A stretch of DNA of 64,000 nt from Hymenobacter aquaticus (GCF_004765605.1 NZ_SRLC01000003.1:1-64000); one strand, 5' to 3'. Shown: positions 8,185 through 16,964, counted from the stretch's first letter. The notes: generated by a model from the letters alone, not told the origin. A program made the numbers and translations.

Positions 8185-8622
8185 CTACGAGACAGACCCG
8201 GCCGCCGGCGCGGGGGTTGCATCGGATAACAAACGCTCCAGCCCTGAAATTAATTTTTTTTCCACCAGCGCGAAAGGCTTTTTTTCCTTCCCGGTGTAGA
8301 TAATGGCCATCGTGCCCACCGGGTGCCCGCCGGGCGCTTCCACCAAGCGGTACTTATTGAGCCGGTAGGCTTCGCGCATCAGGCGCTTGAGGTAGTTGCG
8401 GTCGACGGCGCGCTTGAAGCTGCGCTTGGACACGCTGACCAGCACCTGCGGCGGGGCCGAGGTGGGCGCGGGAGCCGGCAGCCACACGAGGCGCAGGGGA
8501 TATAAACCAAAAGAAGAACCCCGGCCGAAAAGCTCTTCAATGAGCTTTTTGCGGCACAAGTGTTCTTCTTTCGGAAACGAATACGAACGCGCCCCCGGCA
8601 TCTGAGCCGAGGCAGGCGACAC
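8185..8622 (-). CDS. rnpA: Ribonuclease P protein component
   Basis: The 145-residue basic protein subunit of RNase P, which helps the RNA subunit bind pre-tRNA and remove its 5' leader. The RNR-type motif is clear as KRSFKRAVDRNYLKRLMREA (residues about 67-86), and the N-terminal FPKEEHLCRKKLIEELFGRG matches the family's opening helix. It follows rpmH by 19 bases, the classic rpmH-rnpA arrangement. An alternative ATG seven codons in (8601) cannot be excluded. The C-terminal tail beyond residue 125 is low complexity. Confidence 0.93.
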   Translation of the reverse strand: MSPASAQMPGARSYSFPKEEHLCRKKLIEELFGRGSSFGLYPLRLVWLPAPAPTSAPPQVLVSVSKRSFKRAVDRNYLKRLMREAYRLNKYRLVEAPGGHPVGTMAIIYTGKEKKPFALVEKKLISGLERLLSDATPAPAAGSVS

Positions 8623-8641
8623 GGCAGGAGCCGTCAGCGGT

Positions 8642-8800
8642 TTAGCGCTTATGTTTTCCTTCGTCGGATACGGTCAGGCGCTTACGGCCTTTGGCACGAC
8701 GACGGGCCAGCACGCTGCGGCCATTAGCGGTTTCCATACGTGAGCGGAAACCGTGCTTGTTGCGGCGCTTGCGCTGCGAGGGCTGAAAAGTACGTTTCAT
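8642..8800 (-). CDS. rpmH: 50S ribosomal protein L34
   Basis: A 52-codon gene for the highly basic ribosomal protein L34. The translation begins MKRTFQPSQRKRRNKHGFRS and contains the family-typical RMETANGRSVLARRRAKGRK, with a short C-terminal extension ending in GKHKR. It has its own strong promoter just upstream (8836-8866) and rnpA follows directly. The start is fixed by the conserved MKRT N terminus. Confidence 0.97.
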   Translation of the reverse strand: MKRTFQPSQRKRRNKHGFRSRMETANGRSVLARRRAKGRKRLTVSDEGKHKR

Positions 8801-8835
8801 GATATTGTAAGAGACTCAGTGACAGGTAAGGCCGG

Positions 8836-8866
8836 CAAAGGTAAGACCTTGATTTGGAAAAGGCAA
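8836..8866 (-). promoter_or_regulatory. Promoter of rpmH-rnpA
   Basis: Minus strand TTG (864-866 of the 8 kb line, i.e. 8864-8866), 20-nt spacer, TACCTTTG (8836-8843). It matches the Bacteroidetes consensus and puts the transcript start about 30 bases before the rpmH ATG. Confidence 0.75.
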
Positions 8867-8999
8867 TGCTTATAGCAGCTTTTTCCGGATTAGGGGCAAA
8901 AATACCGGTACGGAAGCGGCAAAGATACGCATCTACCCGCACGGTTTTCTCGCGTAAAACAGATATTATCCGGCGTAGCGGTTCCCGCCCGATACCCCG

Positions 9000-9007
9000 T
9001 AGCTTTG
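9000..9007 (+). promoter_or_regulatory. -7 element ahead of the M61 gene
   Basis: TAGCTTTG fits TAnnTTTG and lies 35 bases before the ATG. No TTG is found at the expected -33 position, so this rests on the -7 box alone. Confidence 0.4.
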
Positions 9008-9041
9008 TACCCGATTCGGCCTCTCCCCTGCCCTGCCTGCT

Positions 9042-10775
9042 ATGATTCACTACTACGTTTCATTTGACAACCCGCTCACGTTTTACCTGCAGGTGCAGAT
9101 GACTTTTGAGGTGGCCGCCACGGCCCCGCAGGCCCTGGAGCTGCAACTGCCGGCCTGGCGGCCCGGCCGCTACGAGCTCCAGAACTTTGCCCAGAAAGTG
9201 CAGCGCGTAGTGGCAGAAGACGCCGCCACCAACGAAGTTCTGCCCCTGCGCAAGCTGACCAAGGACCGGTGGCAGGTGAGCGGCGCGGCGGGCCGCACGG
9301 TGCGGGTGCGCTACAACTTCTACGCCCACCAGATGGACGCCGGCGGCTCCTGGCTCGACGAATCCCAGCTCTACATCAACGGGGTGCAGTGCTTTATGTA
9401 CGTGGAAGGCCGGCAGGCCGAAACGTGCCAATTGCAGCTGGCTTTGCCCGAGGGGTGGCAGATTGCCTGCGGCCTGCCCCAGAGCGCGCCCAACACCTTA
9501 CAGGCCCGGAATTTCGACGAGCTGGTAGATGCTCCGCTGATTGCCAGCCCCACGCTGGTGCAGCAGACCTACGCCGTGCAGGGCATTCCGTTTTCCATCT
9601 GGGTGCAGGGTGAGTGCGCGCCCGACTGGCCCCGGCTGCTGCGCGACTTCGCGGCGTTTTCCCAGGAGCAACTGGCGTTGTTCGGGGGCTTTCCGGTGCA
9701 GGACTACCATTTCCTGAACCAGATCTTGCCCTACAAGCACTACCACGGCGTGGAGCATATGAACTCGACGGTGATTGTGCTGGGCCCGGCCGAGCTGCTG
9801 ATGACCGAGGGGCTGTACAAGGAGCTGCTGGGCGTGAGCTGCCACGAGCTGTTTCACACCTGGAACATCAAGAGCATCCGGCCGGCCGAAATGCAGCCGT
9901 ACGACTTCACCCGGGAAAACTACTTCCGCACCTGCTTTATTGCCGAGGGCATCACGACTTACTACGGCGAATACCTGCTGGCCCGCGCCGGCGTGCGCAC
10001 GGCCGAGCAGTACTTTGCCGAGCTTAACATCGTGCTGCGCAAGCACTACGACGACTACGGCCGCTACAACCTCTCGTTGGCCGATGCTTCCATGGATCTG
10101 TGGCTGGATGGCTACAAGCCCGGCGTGCCCGACCGCAAGGTGTCGGTGTACCACAAGGGGGCGCTGGTGGCCTTACTGCTCGACCTCACGCTGCGCCGCC
10201 TGAGCCACCACCAGCGCAGCCTCGACGACGTGATGCGCCGCCTCTACGAGGAATTTGGCCTCACCGGCATCGGGTATACCGAGGACGACTACCTGCGCAT
10301 CGTCACGGAAGTGGCCGGGCGCGACATGCACACGTATTTCGACAAGTTTATCTACGGCACGGCCCCGCTGGAAGAGCCCCTGGACAAGGCCCTGAGCTTC
10401 GTGGGCTGCACCCTGCACCTGGAACCCAACGTGTCGGTGGCGGAAGGCGTGTTCGGGTTCCGCTCGGTGGTGAAGAACGAGCGGACGGAAGTTACCGACA
10501 TCCTGCCCGGCTCCCCGGCCGCGGCGGCCCTGACCGTGGACGACGAAATCGTGGCCGTGAACGGGCGGCGCGTGGATATGAACCTGCAAAGCCTGCTCAA
10601 CGACCACGCGGCCAGCTACGAAATCAGCGTGTTCCGGCAAAACCGCCTGCTGACCGTGACCCTGACCGGCCAGCCCGGGCAGCAGTTCTGGCCCAAATAC
10701 ACCGTGGAGAAGCTGGCCGAACCTACGCCCGAGCAGCAGGCCAGCTTCCGTGAGTGGCTCAAGCAGGAATTTTAA
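9042..10775 (+). CDS. M61 family glycyl aminopeptidase with PDZ domain
   Basis: A 577-residue zinc metallopeptidase of family M61. The zinc motif HELFH is at residues 268-272 in CHELFHTWNIKSIRP, with the distal Glu ligand likely E302 in FIAEGITTYYGEY. The N-terminal third is the beta-rich M61 domain and the C-terminal ~100 residues form a PDZ domain (TDILPGSPAAAALTVDDEIV). Family members remove N-terminal glycine-type residues. No signal peptide is seen (it begins MIHYYVSFDNPL), so the protein appears cytoplasmic. The lipoprotein gene 25 bases downstream may be co-transcribed. Confidence 0.93.
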   Translation: MIHYYVSFDNPLTFYLQVQMTFEVAATAPQALELQLPAWRPGRYELQNFAQKVQRVVAEDAATNEVLPLRKLTKDRWQVSGAAGRTVRVRYNFYAHQMDAGGSWLDESQLYINGVQCFMYVEGRQAETCQLQLALPEGWQIACGLPQSAPNTLQARNFDELVDAPLIASPTLVQQTYAVQGIPFSIWVQGECAPDWPRLLRDFAAFSQEQLALFGGFPVQDYHFLNQILPYKHYHGVEHMNSTVIVLGPAELLMTEGLYKELLGVSCHELFHTWNIKSIRPAEMQPYDFTRENYFRTCFIAEGITTYYGEYLLARAGVRTAEQYFAELNIVLRKHYDDYGRYNLSLADASMDLWLDGYKPGVPDRKVSVYHKGALVALLLDLTLRRLSHHQRSLDDVMRRLYEEFGLTGIGYTEDDYLRIVTEVAGRDMHTYFDKFIYGTAPLEEPLDKALSFVGCTLHLEPNVSVAEGVFGFRSVVKNERTEVTDILPGSPAAAALTVDDEIVAVNGRRVDMNLQSLLNDHAASYEISVFRQNRLLTVTLTGQPGQQFWPKYTVEKLAEPTPEQQASFREWLKQEF

Positions 10776-10799
10776 GCGGCGCTTTTACCCCCGAATACC

Positions 10800-11612
10800 A
10801 TGTTACGGCTTCGCGCCCTGCTTTTGCTTTCTACTCCCCTGCTGTTGGCGGGGAGCTGTACGTTTCGTGGCCCGGCCGAGCGGATGCAGCCCAGCGTGCC
10901 CACCTCGGCGCCGGTAGCGCCGCTGCCGCGCCCGGTGCCGCCGCGCATCTACCGCCTCGGCCACCTTGATACGCTGGTGCAGCTGCCGGGCCGGGTGCTG
11001 AGCATTCATCAGGGTTCCCGCAACGTGTATGAGCGGCTACCCTACAAAACCTGGCTGCCGGCCGAACCCCAGTCGGAGGAGCAGGAAATAGACCTGGAGG
11101 CCGAGGAGCGGCGGCGCCTGCGCACGGCCGGCCCCACGGTCAGGCGCCTGGGCGGCACGCTGCTGCTGCGCCCCACGGCCACCAAACAGCCCCTGCGCCT
11201 GACGAATAACCCGGCCGAGGACTACGAGAAAAACATCAGCTACGAGTACGTGGGCAGCCTGCCCGAAATCAAGCAGTGGCTGATTTCGGTGCACCTCTAC
11301 GAGGGCGGCTACTTTCTGCTCGTGGATCAGCGCACCGGCCGCCGCACCCGCGTGTGGAGCCCCCCGGCCGTAGCTCCCGACGGCAAGCATTTCGTGTGCG
11401 GCAACTCCGACGTGCTGGCCCGCTACGAGCCCAGCGGCCTGCAGGTCTGGAGCGTGGATGGCACCAAGCTGGAGAAAGTGTGGGAGCGGCAAACCGAGTG
11501 GGGCGTCACGGGTCCGCGCTGGCTCGACAATAAGACCATCCTGTTTGAGCAGGACTTCTTCGACAACGGCGACGTGGACACCCGGGTGGTACGCATGAAG
11601 GTGGTGCCGTAG
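10800..11612 (+). CDS. Putative lipoprotein
   Basis: An unrecognised 270-residue protein with a lipoprotein-like N terminus, MLRLRALLLLSTPLLLAGSC, giving Cys20 as the lipidation site. A proline-rich linker follows and then a mostly beta globular region; part of it (WSPPAVAPDGKHFVCGNSD, GLQVWSVDGTKLEKVWE) resembles the repeats of beta-propeller proteins, but too few repeats are visible to call one. It follows the M61 gene after 24 bases and ends before a strong terminator, so the pair is probably an operon. No function assigned. Confidence 0.65.
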   Translation: MLRLRALLLLSTPLLLAGSCTFRGPAERMQPSVPTSAPVAPLPRPVPPRIYRLGHLDTLVQLPGRVLSIHQGSRNVYERLPYKTWLPAEPQSEEQEIDLEAEERRRLRTAGPTVRRLGGTLLLRPTATKQPLRLTNNPAEDYEKNISYEYVGSLPEIKQWLISVHLYEGGYFLLVDQRTGRRTRVWSPPAVAPDGKHFVCGNSDVLARYEPSGLQVWSVDGTKLEKVWERQTEWGVTGPRWLDNKTILFEQDFFDNGDVDTRVVRMKVVP

Positions 11613-11637
11613 CGCCCACAGGGTTCAAATACTCATA

Positions 11638-11675
11638 GAAAAAGCCCCTTCATACAGACTGAAGGGGCTTTTTCG
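11638..11675. terminator. Bidirectional terminator
   Basis: AAAAAGCCCCTTC pairs with its complement across a short loop, flanked by A and T runs, so it can serve the plus-strand gene ending at 11612 and the minus-strand gene ending at 11695. Confidence 0.8.
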
Positions 11676-11694
11676 TCTTTATAAAACCAGCGTA

Positions 11695-11940
11695 CTAGTC
11701 GCCTTGCTTGCCGGGGCCTTTTTGGCCGCCGTCTACCGACATAGGCCGGTTGCCTTGCGGGTTGTTGCGGATGTTATCTACGCCGTGGCCGGTGGAGTTC
11801 CCATCCGTCGTGTTGCCGTGGGCCGATACGTCGGTGGTGTTAGGGCTTTGCACCTGCGTGCTTTTCTTTTTGGTATTGGCAGCCGGATTAACCGAGGTTT
11901 TGTCGTTGGTCAGATCCGTTTCTTTTTTGCTCATGCTCAT
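11695..11940 (-). CDS. Small hydrophilic low-complexity protein
   Basis: An 81-residue polar protein, MSMSKKETDLTNDKTSVNPA at the start, rich in Asn, Thr, Gly, Lys and Asp, with no hydrophobic segment and no Cys. It is probably intrinsically disordered. The frame extends to 12042, but that extension crosses the terminator of the kinase gene (12021-12062), so the ATG at 11940 is chosen. Its composition resembles small stress-related hydrophilic proteins, but this is only an impression. No family is recognised. Confidence 0.45.
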   Translation of the reverse strand: MSMSKKETDLTNDKTSVNPAANTKKKSTQVQSPNTTDVSAHGNTTDGNSTGHGVDNIRNNPQGNRPMSVDGGQKGPGKQGD

Positions 11941-12020
11941 AGCGGTCGAACGGTTAAGGGTGGTGGATAGCTGTTGTACCCCGGCCGCTGCCAATTGGTT
12001 GCCGTAAAAATCCGGGCCCG

Positions 12021-12062
12021 AAAAAGCCCCACTGACCAGCACGGTGGTCGGTGGGGCTTTTT
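12021..12062 (-). terminator. Terminator of the PfkB kinase gene
   Basis: AAAAAGCCCCAC pairs with GTGGGGCTTTTT, with an inner GACCA/TGGTC stem. It lies 19 bases after the leftward kinase stop. Confidence 0.8.
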
Positions 12063-12080
12063 CGTGCCGGTAAGCCGCGC

Positions 12081-13016
12081 TTAGGCGGGCTGGGCCGACG
12101 TAGCCGGAACTACTTCCACGAGGTCGGCAAACTGCTTCTCGCGGGCTTCCAGCTGCTCTTTGGTCAGGTTCAACAGCCGCTCGGTGCCGAATTTCTCCAC
12201 GCAGAACGAAGCCATGGCCGAGCCGTGAATCACGGCGCGCTTCATGTTGTCGAAGCTGATGTCGTCGGTGGCGGCCAGGTAGCCGATGAAGCCGCCCGCA
12301 AAGGTGTCGCCGGCGCCGGTCGGGTCGAATACTTCTTCCAGGGGCAAGGCCGGGGCGTAGAAGATTTTGTTTTTGTGGAACAGCAGCGCGCCGTGCTCCC
12401 CTTTCTTGATGATGAGGAACTTAGGCCCGAAGCCCATGATTTTCTTGGCGGCCTTCACCAGCGAGTACTCGCCGCTGAGCTGCCGCGCTTCCTCGTCGTT
12501 GATGCTGAGCACGTCCACCATTTCGATGGTCGCCATCAGATCATCCAGGGCCACGTCCATCCAGAAGTTCATCGTGTCCATCACGATGAGCTTGGGCCGG
12601 TTCACGAGGCGCTGAATCACGAGGCGCTGCACGGCCGGGGCCAGGTTGCCCAGCATCAGGTATCTGCAGTCCTGATACGAATCGGGGATGATGGGGTCGA
12701 AATCGGCCAGCACGTTGAGCTCGGTGGTCAGGGTTTCGCGCGAGTTCAGGTCGGTGGAATACTTGCCCGACCAGAAGAAGGACTTCTCCCCTTCCTTGAT
12801 CTGCAGGCCCTCAGTATCGACGCCGTGCTCCTGCAGCAGCAGGATGTCGGATTGCGGGAAATCGTCGCCAACAACGGCAACCAGCTTCACGGGCTTCAGC
12901 GAATACGAAGCCGACAGGCTGATGTAGGTGGCCGCGCCACCAATGATTTTGTCGGTTTTGCCAAAGGGCGTTTCCAGCGCGTCAAACGCTACGGAACCGA
13001 TTACGACCAGACTCAT
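12081..13016 (-). CDS. PfkB family carbohydrate/nucleoside kinase
   Basis: A 311-residue ribokinase-fold kinase. The PfkB signature 2, DPTGAGDTFAGGFIGY, sits near residue 230 and includes the catalytic Asp and the anion-hole Gly residues. The N-terminal GSVAFDALETPFGKTDKIIG followed by GGAATYIS is the sugar-binding region. Substrate cannot be fixed; related Bacteroidota proteins are annotated as sugar or nucleoside kinases. It is transcribed leftward alone and ends at the terminator at 12021-12062. Confidence 0.88.
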   Translation of the reverse strand: MSLVVIGSVAFDALETPFGKTDKIIGGAATYISLSASYSLKPVKLVAVVGDDFPQSDILLLQEHGVDTEGLQIKEGEKSFFWSGKYSTDLNSRETLTTELNVLADFDPIIPDSYQDCRYLMLGNLAPAVQRLVIQRLVNRPKLIVMDTMNFWMDVALDDLMATIEMVDVLSINDEEARQLSGEYSLVKAAKKIMGFGPKFLIIKKGEHGALLFHKNKIFYAPALPLEEVFDPTGAGDTFAGGFIGYLAATDDISFDNMKRAVIHGSAMASFCVEKFGTERLLNLTKEQLEAREKQFADLVEVVPATSAQPA

Positions 13017-13076
13017 AGTCAGAGGAATAAGTGGGTTTCAGCGGAATGCCGCCGGGAGTACAACGGTACAAAGAAC

Positions 13077-13111
13077 AAAAAAAGTCCCCGGAAATTTCTC
13101 TCCGGGGACTT
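13077..13111 (-). terminator. Terminator of tRNA-His
   Basis: Stem AAGTCCCCGGA with a short loop, followed on the minus strand by seven or more T residues; it begins 8 bases past the tRNA 3' end. Confidence 0.85.
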
Positions 13112-13118
13112 CCGTCTG

Positions 13119-13193
<75 letters not shown>

Positions 13194-13211
13194 AGGTTGG
13201 TATTGTAGGCA

Positions 13212-13242
13212 CAAAAGTAAAGGTTGCGGGGCTATTTGCAAA
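13212..13242 (-). promoter_or_regulatory. Promoter of tRNA-His
   Basis: Minus strand TTTG (13239-13242), 19-nt spacer, TACTTTTG (13212-13219). This is one of the best consensus promoters in the window. Confidence 0.85.
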
Positions 13243-13307
13243 TAATTCGCCACGTTTTTTTGTCTCGTTGCTACCAGTCAGCGAGTTATATAATGACGTT
13301 CAGGCAG

Positions 13308-13335
13308 TTTGCTGGCTATATTCCCCGTACCTTTG
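13308..13335 (+). promoter_or_regulatory. Probable promoter of the DEAD-box helicase
   Basis: TACCTTTG (13328-13335) is a perfect -7 box 22 bases before the ATG. The nearest TTTG (13308-13311) is only 16 bases away, short of the usual 19-21. Confidence 0.55.
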
Positions 13336-13357
13336 CGCTCCCATTAGGAATTTTGCC

Positions 13358-14773
13358 ATGTCTGATACGCCGCAGCCGCTCACTTTTGCCGATTTCAAGC
13401 TCAACAAACAGCTCCTCAACGCCGTGGCGGAAGCCGGCTTCGAGCAGCCCACGCCCGTGCAGGAGCAAACCATTCCGCTGCTGCTGGCCGGCCACGACCT
13501 GCTGGGCGTCGCCCAGACCGGCACCGGCAAAACGGCCGCCTTCGGCCTACCCCTGCTGATGAAGGTGAAATACGCCCAGGGCACGCACCCGCGCGGCCTG
13601 ATCCTGGCCCCCACCCGGGAGCTGGCCATGCAGATTGAAACCCACCTGAAAAAGCTGGCCGTGTATACCGACCTGCGCATTCTGGCCATCTACGGCGGCC
13701 TGGGCCCCAAAACCCAGATTGAAGCCCTGGCCGCCGGCGTCGATATTCTCATTGCCACGCCCGGCCGCCTGATGGAGCTCTACCTCAAGGGCGCGCTGGT
13801 ATTCAAGGAATTGAAAACCCTGGTGCTGGACGAAGCCGACAAAATGATGGACATGGGCTTTATGCCCCAGATCCGGGCCATTCTGGAGGTGATTCCGCGC
13901 AAGCGCCAGAACGCGCTGTTTTCGGCCACCATGCCCGAGCGGGTGGTGAAGCTGAGCGAGGAGTTCCTGGAGTTTCCGATGCGCATTGAGGTGACGCCGG
14001 CCGCTACCTCGGCCCAGAACGTGTCGCAGACCCTGTACCGCGTGCCCAACCTGCTGACCAAGATCAACCTGCTGGGCTACCTGCTCAAGGACAAGGAGAC
14101 CTTCAACCGGGTGATGATTTTCTGCCGGACCAAGGAGCACGCCGAAAACGTGTCGCACTTCCTGGGCCGCAAGGTGGAGGGCGAGGTGCGGGCCATTCAC
14201 GGCAACAAGGGCCAGAACGTGCGCATCAACGCCATGGAGGCTTTCCGCAATGGGGAGCTGCGCTTCCTGGTGGCTACCGACGTGGCCGCCCGCGGCATCG
14301 ACGTGCCCCAGGTAAGCCACGTTATCAACTTCGACGTGCCGCTGGTCTACGACGACTACGTGCACCGCATTGGGCGCACGGGCCGGGCCCAGCACACGGG
14401 CGCGGCCATTACCTTCGCCAACGAGGCCGAAATGCACCACATCGGCCGCATCGAGGAGCTCATCAACCAGCCCATTCCCGAGCTGCCCCTGCCCGAGGAC
14501 GTGAAGGTGATGCCGACCATGTTTGACGAGAAGCAGAGCATGGCCCGCGAAATCGACGACCGCCGCAAGCGCCTCGACCCCGAGTTTCAGGGCGCTTTCC
14601 ACGACAAGGTAACGCCGCTGCAAAAGGGCATCGACAAGCGCACGGGCCTGCCCTACGTGGAGGGCCCGAACCGCAGCCAGAAAGGCAAGAAGAAGCGCGC
14701 CTCGCCGGGCAAGAGCCAGTCGCCGGCGGCGAAGGGCGCGGCCAAGCTGCGCAACGCCCGCCGCAGCCGGTAG
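13358..14773 (+). CDS. DEAD-box ATP-dependent RNA helicase (RhlE-like)
   Basis: A 471-residue superfamily 2 RNA helicase. In order: Q motif (FEQPTPVQEQTIP), motif I AQTGTGKT, Ia PTRELA, motif II DEAD, motif III SAT, and in the second RecA domain RGIDVP and HRIGRTGR. A basic C-terminal tail (KGKKKRASPGKSQ and on to the end) follows, typical of RhlE-type enzymes in ribosome assembly or RNA turnover. The ATG at 13358 was chosen because the core starts directly after it; the frame upstream runs back through tRNA-His and is not coding. Confidence 0.94.
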   Translation: MSDTPQPLTFADFKLNKQLLNAVAEAGFEQPTPVQEQTIPLLLAGHDLLGVAQTGTGKTAAFGLPLLMKVKYAQGTHPRGLILAPTRELAMQIETHLKKLAVYTDLRILAIYGGLGPKTQIEALAAGVDILIATPGRLMELYLKGALVFKELKTLVLDEADKMMDMGFMPQIRAILEVIPRKRQNALFSATMPERVVKLSEEFLEFPMRIEVTPAATSAQNVSQTLYRVPNLLTKINLLGYLLKDKETFNRVMIFCRTKEHAENVSHFLGRKVEGEVRAIHGNKGQNVRINAMEAFRNGELRFLVATDVAARGIDVPQVSHVINFDVPLVYDDYVHRIGRTGRAQHTGAAITFANEAEMHHIGRIEELINQPIPELPLPEDVKVMPTMFDEKQSMAREIDDRRKRLDPEFQGAFHDKVTPLQKGIDKRTGLPYVEGPNRSQKGKKKRASPGKSQSPAAKGAAKLRNARRSR

Positions 14774-14803
14774 CGCCAGCCGGGCCAGCGGCCCCGAAAT
14801 ACC

Positions 14804-14837
14804 AAAAGGCCCCCGCCAGCATTGGTGGGGGCCTTTT
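14804..14837. terminator. Bidirectional terminator
   Basis: AAAAGGCCCCC pairs with GGGGGCCTTTT between the convergent helicase gene and the leftward T9SS cargo gene. Confidence 0.8.
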
Positions 14838-14865
14838 GATTGCAACAGGCGCGTAAAAGGGCAGC

Positions 14866-16221
14866 TTAGTTACGCACCACGCGCTTCACGATGGCACCTT
14901 CGGCCGTTTGCAGGCGCACGGTGTACACGCCGGATGGCAGGTTGCTCACGTCGAGGCGGGTGCTGAGCTTGCCGGCCTGGGGCTGCACGCTGAAGTGCTG
15001 CACCAGCTGGCCCAGGGCATTGCGGACCTCACCGGTAGCCGCTTCCGCCTTTGAGAGGCCGGCTACTTCCAGGGTCACGATGCCGCTGGCCGGGTTGGGA
15101 TACAGGGCACTCTGGGCTTCCAGAGCGGCATTGCGGGCCGCCAGCGTGATGGTCTGGAAGTTGGAGTACGTGTCCTTGTAGGTATTCACGTACTGACTCG
15201 TGACATCATCGAAGTCCTGCGCCACCCGGCGAAGCAGGCTGTTGCTGGCATTGTAGATGCTGATGTACCGTGAGCCCTCGATTTGCTTCCAGGCGTTATT
15301 GGTCCAGCTTTCCGTGGTGTAGAGCTGGTCATTGCCCTGGCTGTCCTTGGTATCGGTGTAACGGCGGTAGTTAAGCCAGGCGCTGATGTTGTATGCCTCT
15401 CTGATTGTTACGTTGCTACCATTAGCCCCCCAGGTTATCGTGTAGCGGCTGTCGTCGACGAAGCTGGTGCCGTTGAAGGTCTGCTCCCGGTACGAAGCGG
15501 GCTGGTTATTGGCGTAGTCATACCACACGATGTCCAGAATACGGCCGTCGTTCTGCCAGGCGGTATTATTCCATTCCTCGTAGAGCAAGGCGCTCAGGCG
15601 GCCGTTGGTGTAGGTGTATGTAATCCGGTCGGTATTCACGTAAACCCCGTTCAGCAGCTCCTTGCGAACTTCTTCCGTCATGGCTCCCGCGGCGTTGTAG
15701 GTATACACCGACTGATAGCCGTTGGTCGTCACCCAGGCGTTGCCGCTCCAGTCCTGGGATTCATACAGCGTCTCGTTGCCCCGCGAATCGTAGGTAACCA
15801 GGCTGCGGTTGCTGTTGACCCAGGTGTTGTTGTTCCAGGACTGGCGGGTGTAGCTGGTTTCTTTGCCCTGGGCATTGTAGGTGTACAGGTAGCGGCCGTA
15901 AGGCACTGACGTCGCCGAATCCTGGTCGACCTGCTGGGCTATTAAGCCCTGGGAATTGTAGGTATTGACCTGCTTGCTGCTGACGATCCAGCGCCTGGCA
16001 GTGGTATCCCAGTAGTAGGCAACGTGCTGGCCCGGACGCACCACGGTGGCATTAATGCCGCGGGCGGCAGCCCCACGGTCGGCCGTTGGGTGCTTTTGGG
16101 TGAGCAAGGTCGTGAGCGGGCTGCTGTGCTTGGCCGGGGCCGTCTGGGCCTGGACCTCGGTGGCGGCCAGGGTTAGAAGTCCGAGCAGGCTCAGGAAGAT
16201 CTTTTGCGGAGAAGTGGGCAT
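14866..16221 (-). CDS. Secreted repeat protein with T9SS type A sorting domain
   Basis: A 451-residue exported protein. It has a signal peptide (MPTSPQKIFLSLLGLLTLAA, cleavage after VQAQ region), then about seven imperfect repeats of roughly 40 residues built on 'YTYNAAG...W.NNAWV', and a C-terminal type IX secretion sorting domain: LYPNPASGIVTLEVAG, then LPSGVYTVRLQTAEGAIVKR and VVRN at the end. Such domains carry proteins across the outer membrane and are removed there. The repeats resemble Rhs/YD-like beta hairpins but are short. It has its own promoter, with a dyad beside it. The role on the surface is unknown. Confidence 0.88.
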   Translation of the reverse strand: MPTSPQKIFLSLLGLLTLAATEVQAQTAPAKHSSPLTTLLTQKHPTADRGAAARGINATVVRPGQHVAYYWDTTARRWIVSSKQVNTYNSQGLIAQQVDQDSATSVPYGRYLYTYNAQGKETSYTRQSWNNNTWVNSNRSLVTYDSRGNETLYESQDWSGNAWVTTNGYQSVYTYNAAGAMTEEVRKELLNGVYVNTDRITYTYTNGRLSALLYEEWNNTAWQNDGRILDIVWYDYANNQPASYREQTFNGTSFVDDSRYTITWGANGSNVTIREAYNISAWLNYRRYTDTKDSQGNDQLYTTESWTNNAWKQIEGSRYISIYNASNSLLRRVAQDFDDVTSQYVNTYKDTYSNFQTITLAARNAALEAQSALYPNPASGIVTLEVAGLSKAEAATGEVRNALGQLVQHFSVQPQAGKLSTRLDVSNLPSGVYTVRLQTAEGAIVKRVVRN

Positions 16222-16303
16222 AGGGCAAGATGGGTTAGAGTGACATGATAGGGCAGCGGAGCAGGTTGCCGGCAGTAAGCAGCCGGCAGAGCAGTGCTGC
16301 TAT

Positions 16304-16334
16304 CAAAGTTACTGGCCGACGGCCGCTACCACAA
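16304..16334 (-). promoter_or_regulatory. Promoter of the T9SS cargo gene
   Basis: Minus strand TTG (16332-16334), 20-nt spacer, TAACTTTG (16304-16311), about 83 bases before the start codon. Confidence 0.7.
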
Positions 16335-16351
16335 TACCCAGAAGTGGGTAT
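16334..16351. promoter_or_regulatory. Dyad operator candidate
   Basis: ATACCCA-4 nt-TGGGTAT abuts the -33 element of the T9SS cargo gene promoter. Read as heptamers it is TACCCAG-AA-GTGGGTA, the 7-2-7 inverted layout used by NarL/FixJ-family response regulators. Confidence 0.45.
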
Positions 16352-16373
16352 GTAGCTTATGATGCTAACCGAA

Positions 16374-16403
16374 AAGCCCTTACTACCGCGGCAGTAAGGG
16401 CTT
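16374..16403. terminator. Terminator after the 16424-16876 gene
   Basis: Stem AAGCCCTTACT with an 8-nt loop, 20 bases beyond the stop of the leftward membrane-protein gene. Confidence 0.7.
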
Positions 16404-16423
16404 GTTTCCTTCGAAAGGCAGCG

Positions 16424-16876
16424 CTAGTGGTGAAAAAACGGCAGGTGGCTGAAGCGCACGGTCAGCGTGGTCATGACGGAGCCCCAGAACAGGGCGCTCC
16501 AGAGCATGTGCACCAGGATGCGCCAGCGCGGCACGTGCAGCTGGGTGGCAATAACGGTGCCGCCGATGGGGCTGAACAGCACCGGCGTGAGAAAGGCAAT
16601 GCCGGGCATGCCGAAGCGCCGGTAGATACCCACGATGCGGCGGCTGCGCTTGCTGAACAAAGGCTTGCCCTTGTCTTCGCGCCGCTGCCGCTGGTGCAGG
16701 GCCCACATGCGGCCCACGCCCGATACCACCACCACGGTGGTCATCATGCCCGCCACGGTCAGGGCCAGAATCTGGAAGAAGCCCAGCCCCAACGACACGC
16801 CCGCCAGCGGACCGCCGAAGAATTTGACCATGCTGAGCAGGAAAACGGAGGCGTATTTCGCAAGATGAGGCAACAC
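16424..16876 (-). CDS. Small polytopic membrane protein
   Basis: A 150-residue membrane protein with about four hydrophobic segments. A basic cytoplasmic loop (HQRQRREDKGKPLFSKRSRR) precedes YRRFGMPGIAFLTPVLFSPI, and the C terminus ends in HLPFFHH. The Pro/Gly-rich GIAFLTP...SPIGG region resembles small DedA-like or small multidrug-export (PF06695-type) proteins, but the match is from memory and weak. It is leftward, with its own terminator. No function assigned. Confidence 0.6.
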   Translation of the reverse strand: MLPHLAKYASVFLLSMVKFFGGPLAGVSLGLGFFQILALTVAGMMTTVVVVSGVGRMWALHQRQRREDKGKPLFSKRSRRIVGIYRRFGMPGIAFLTPVLFSPIGGTVIATQLHVPRWRILVHMLWSALFWGSVMTTLTVRFSHLPFFHH

Positions 16877-16964
16877 GGCGTTTTCGGGGCTAATGAGTAA
16901 TCGGCAAAGCGCAAAGATAACAGGTAAGCGCCGCCCGGTTTAGTTCCGACGCGTTACCAGCCCG

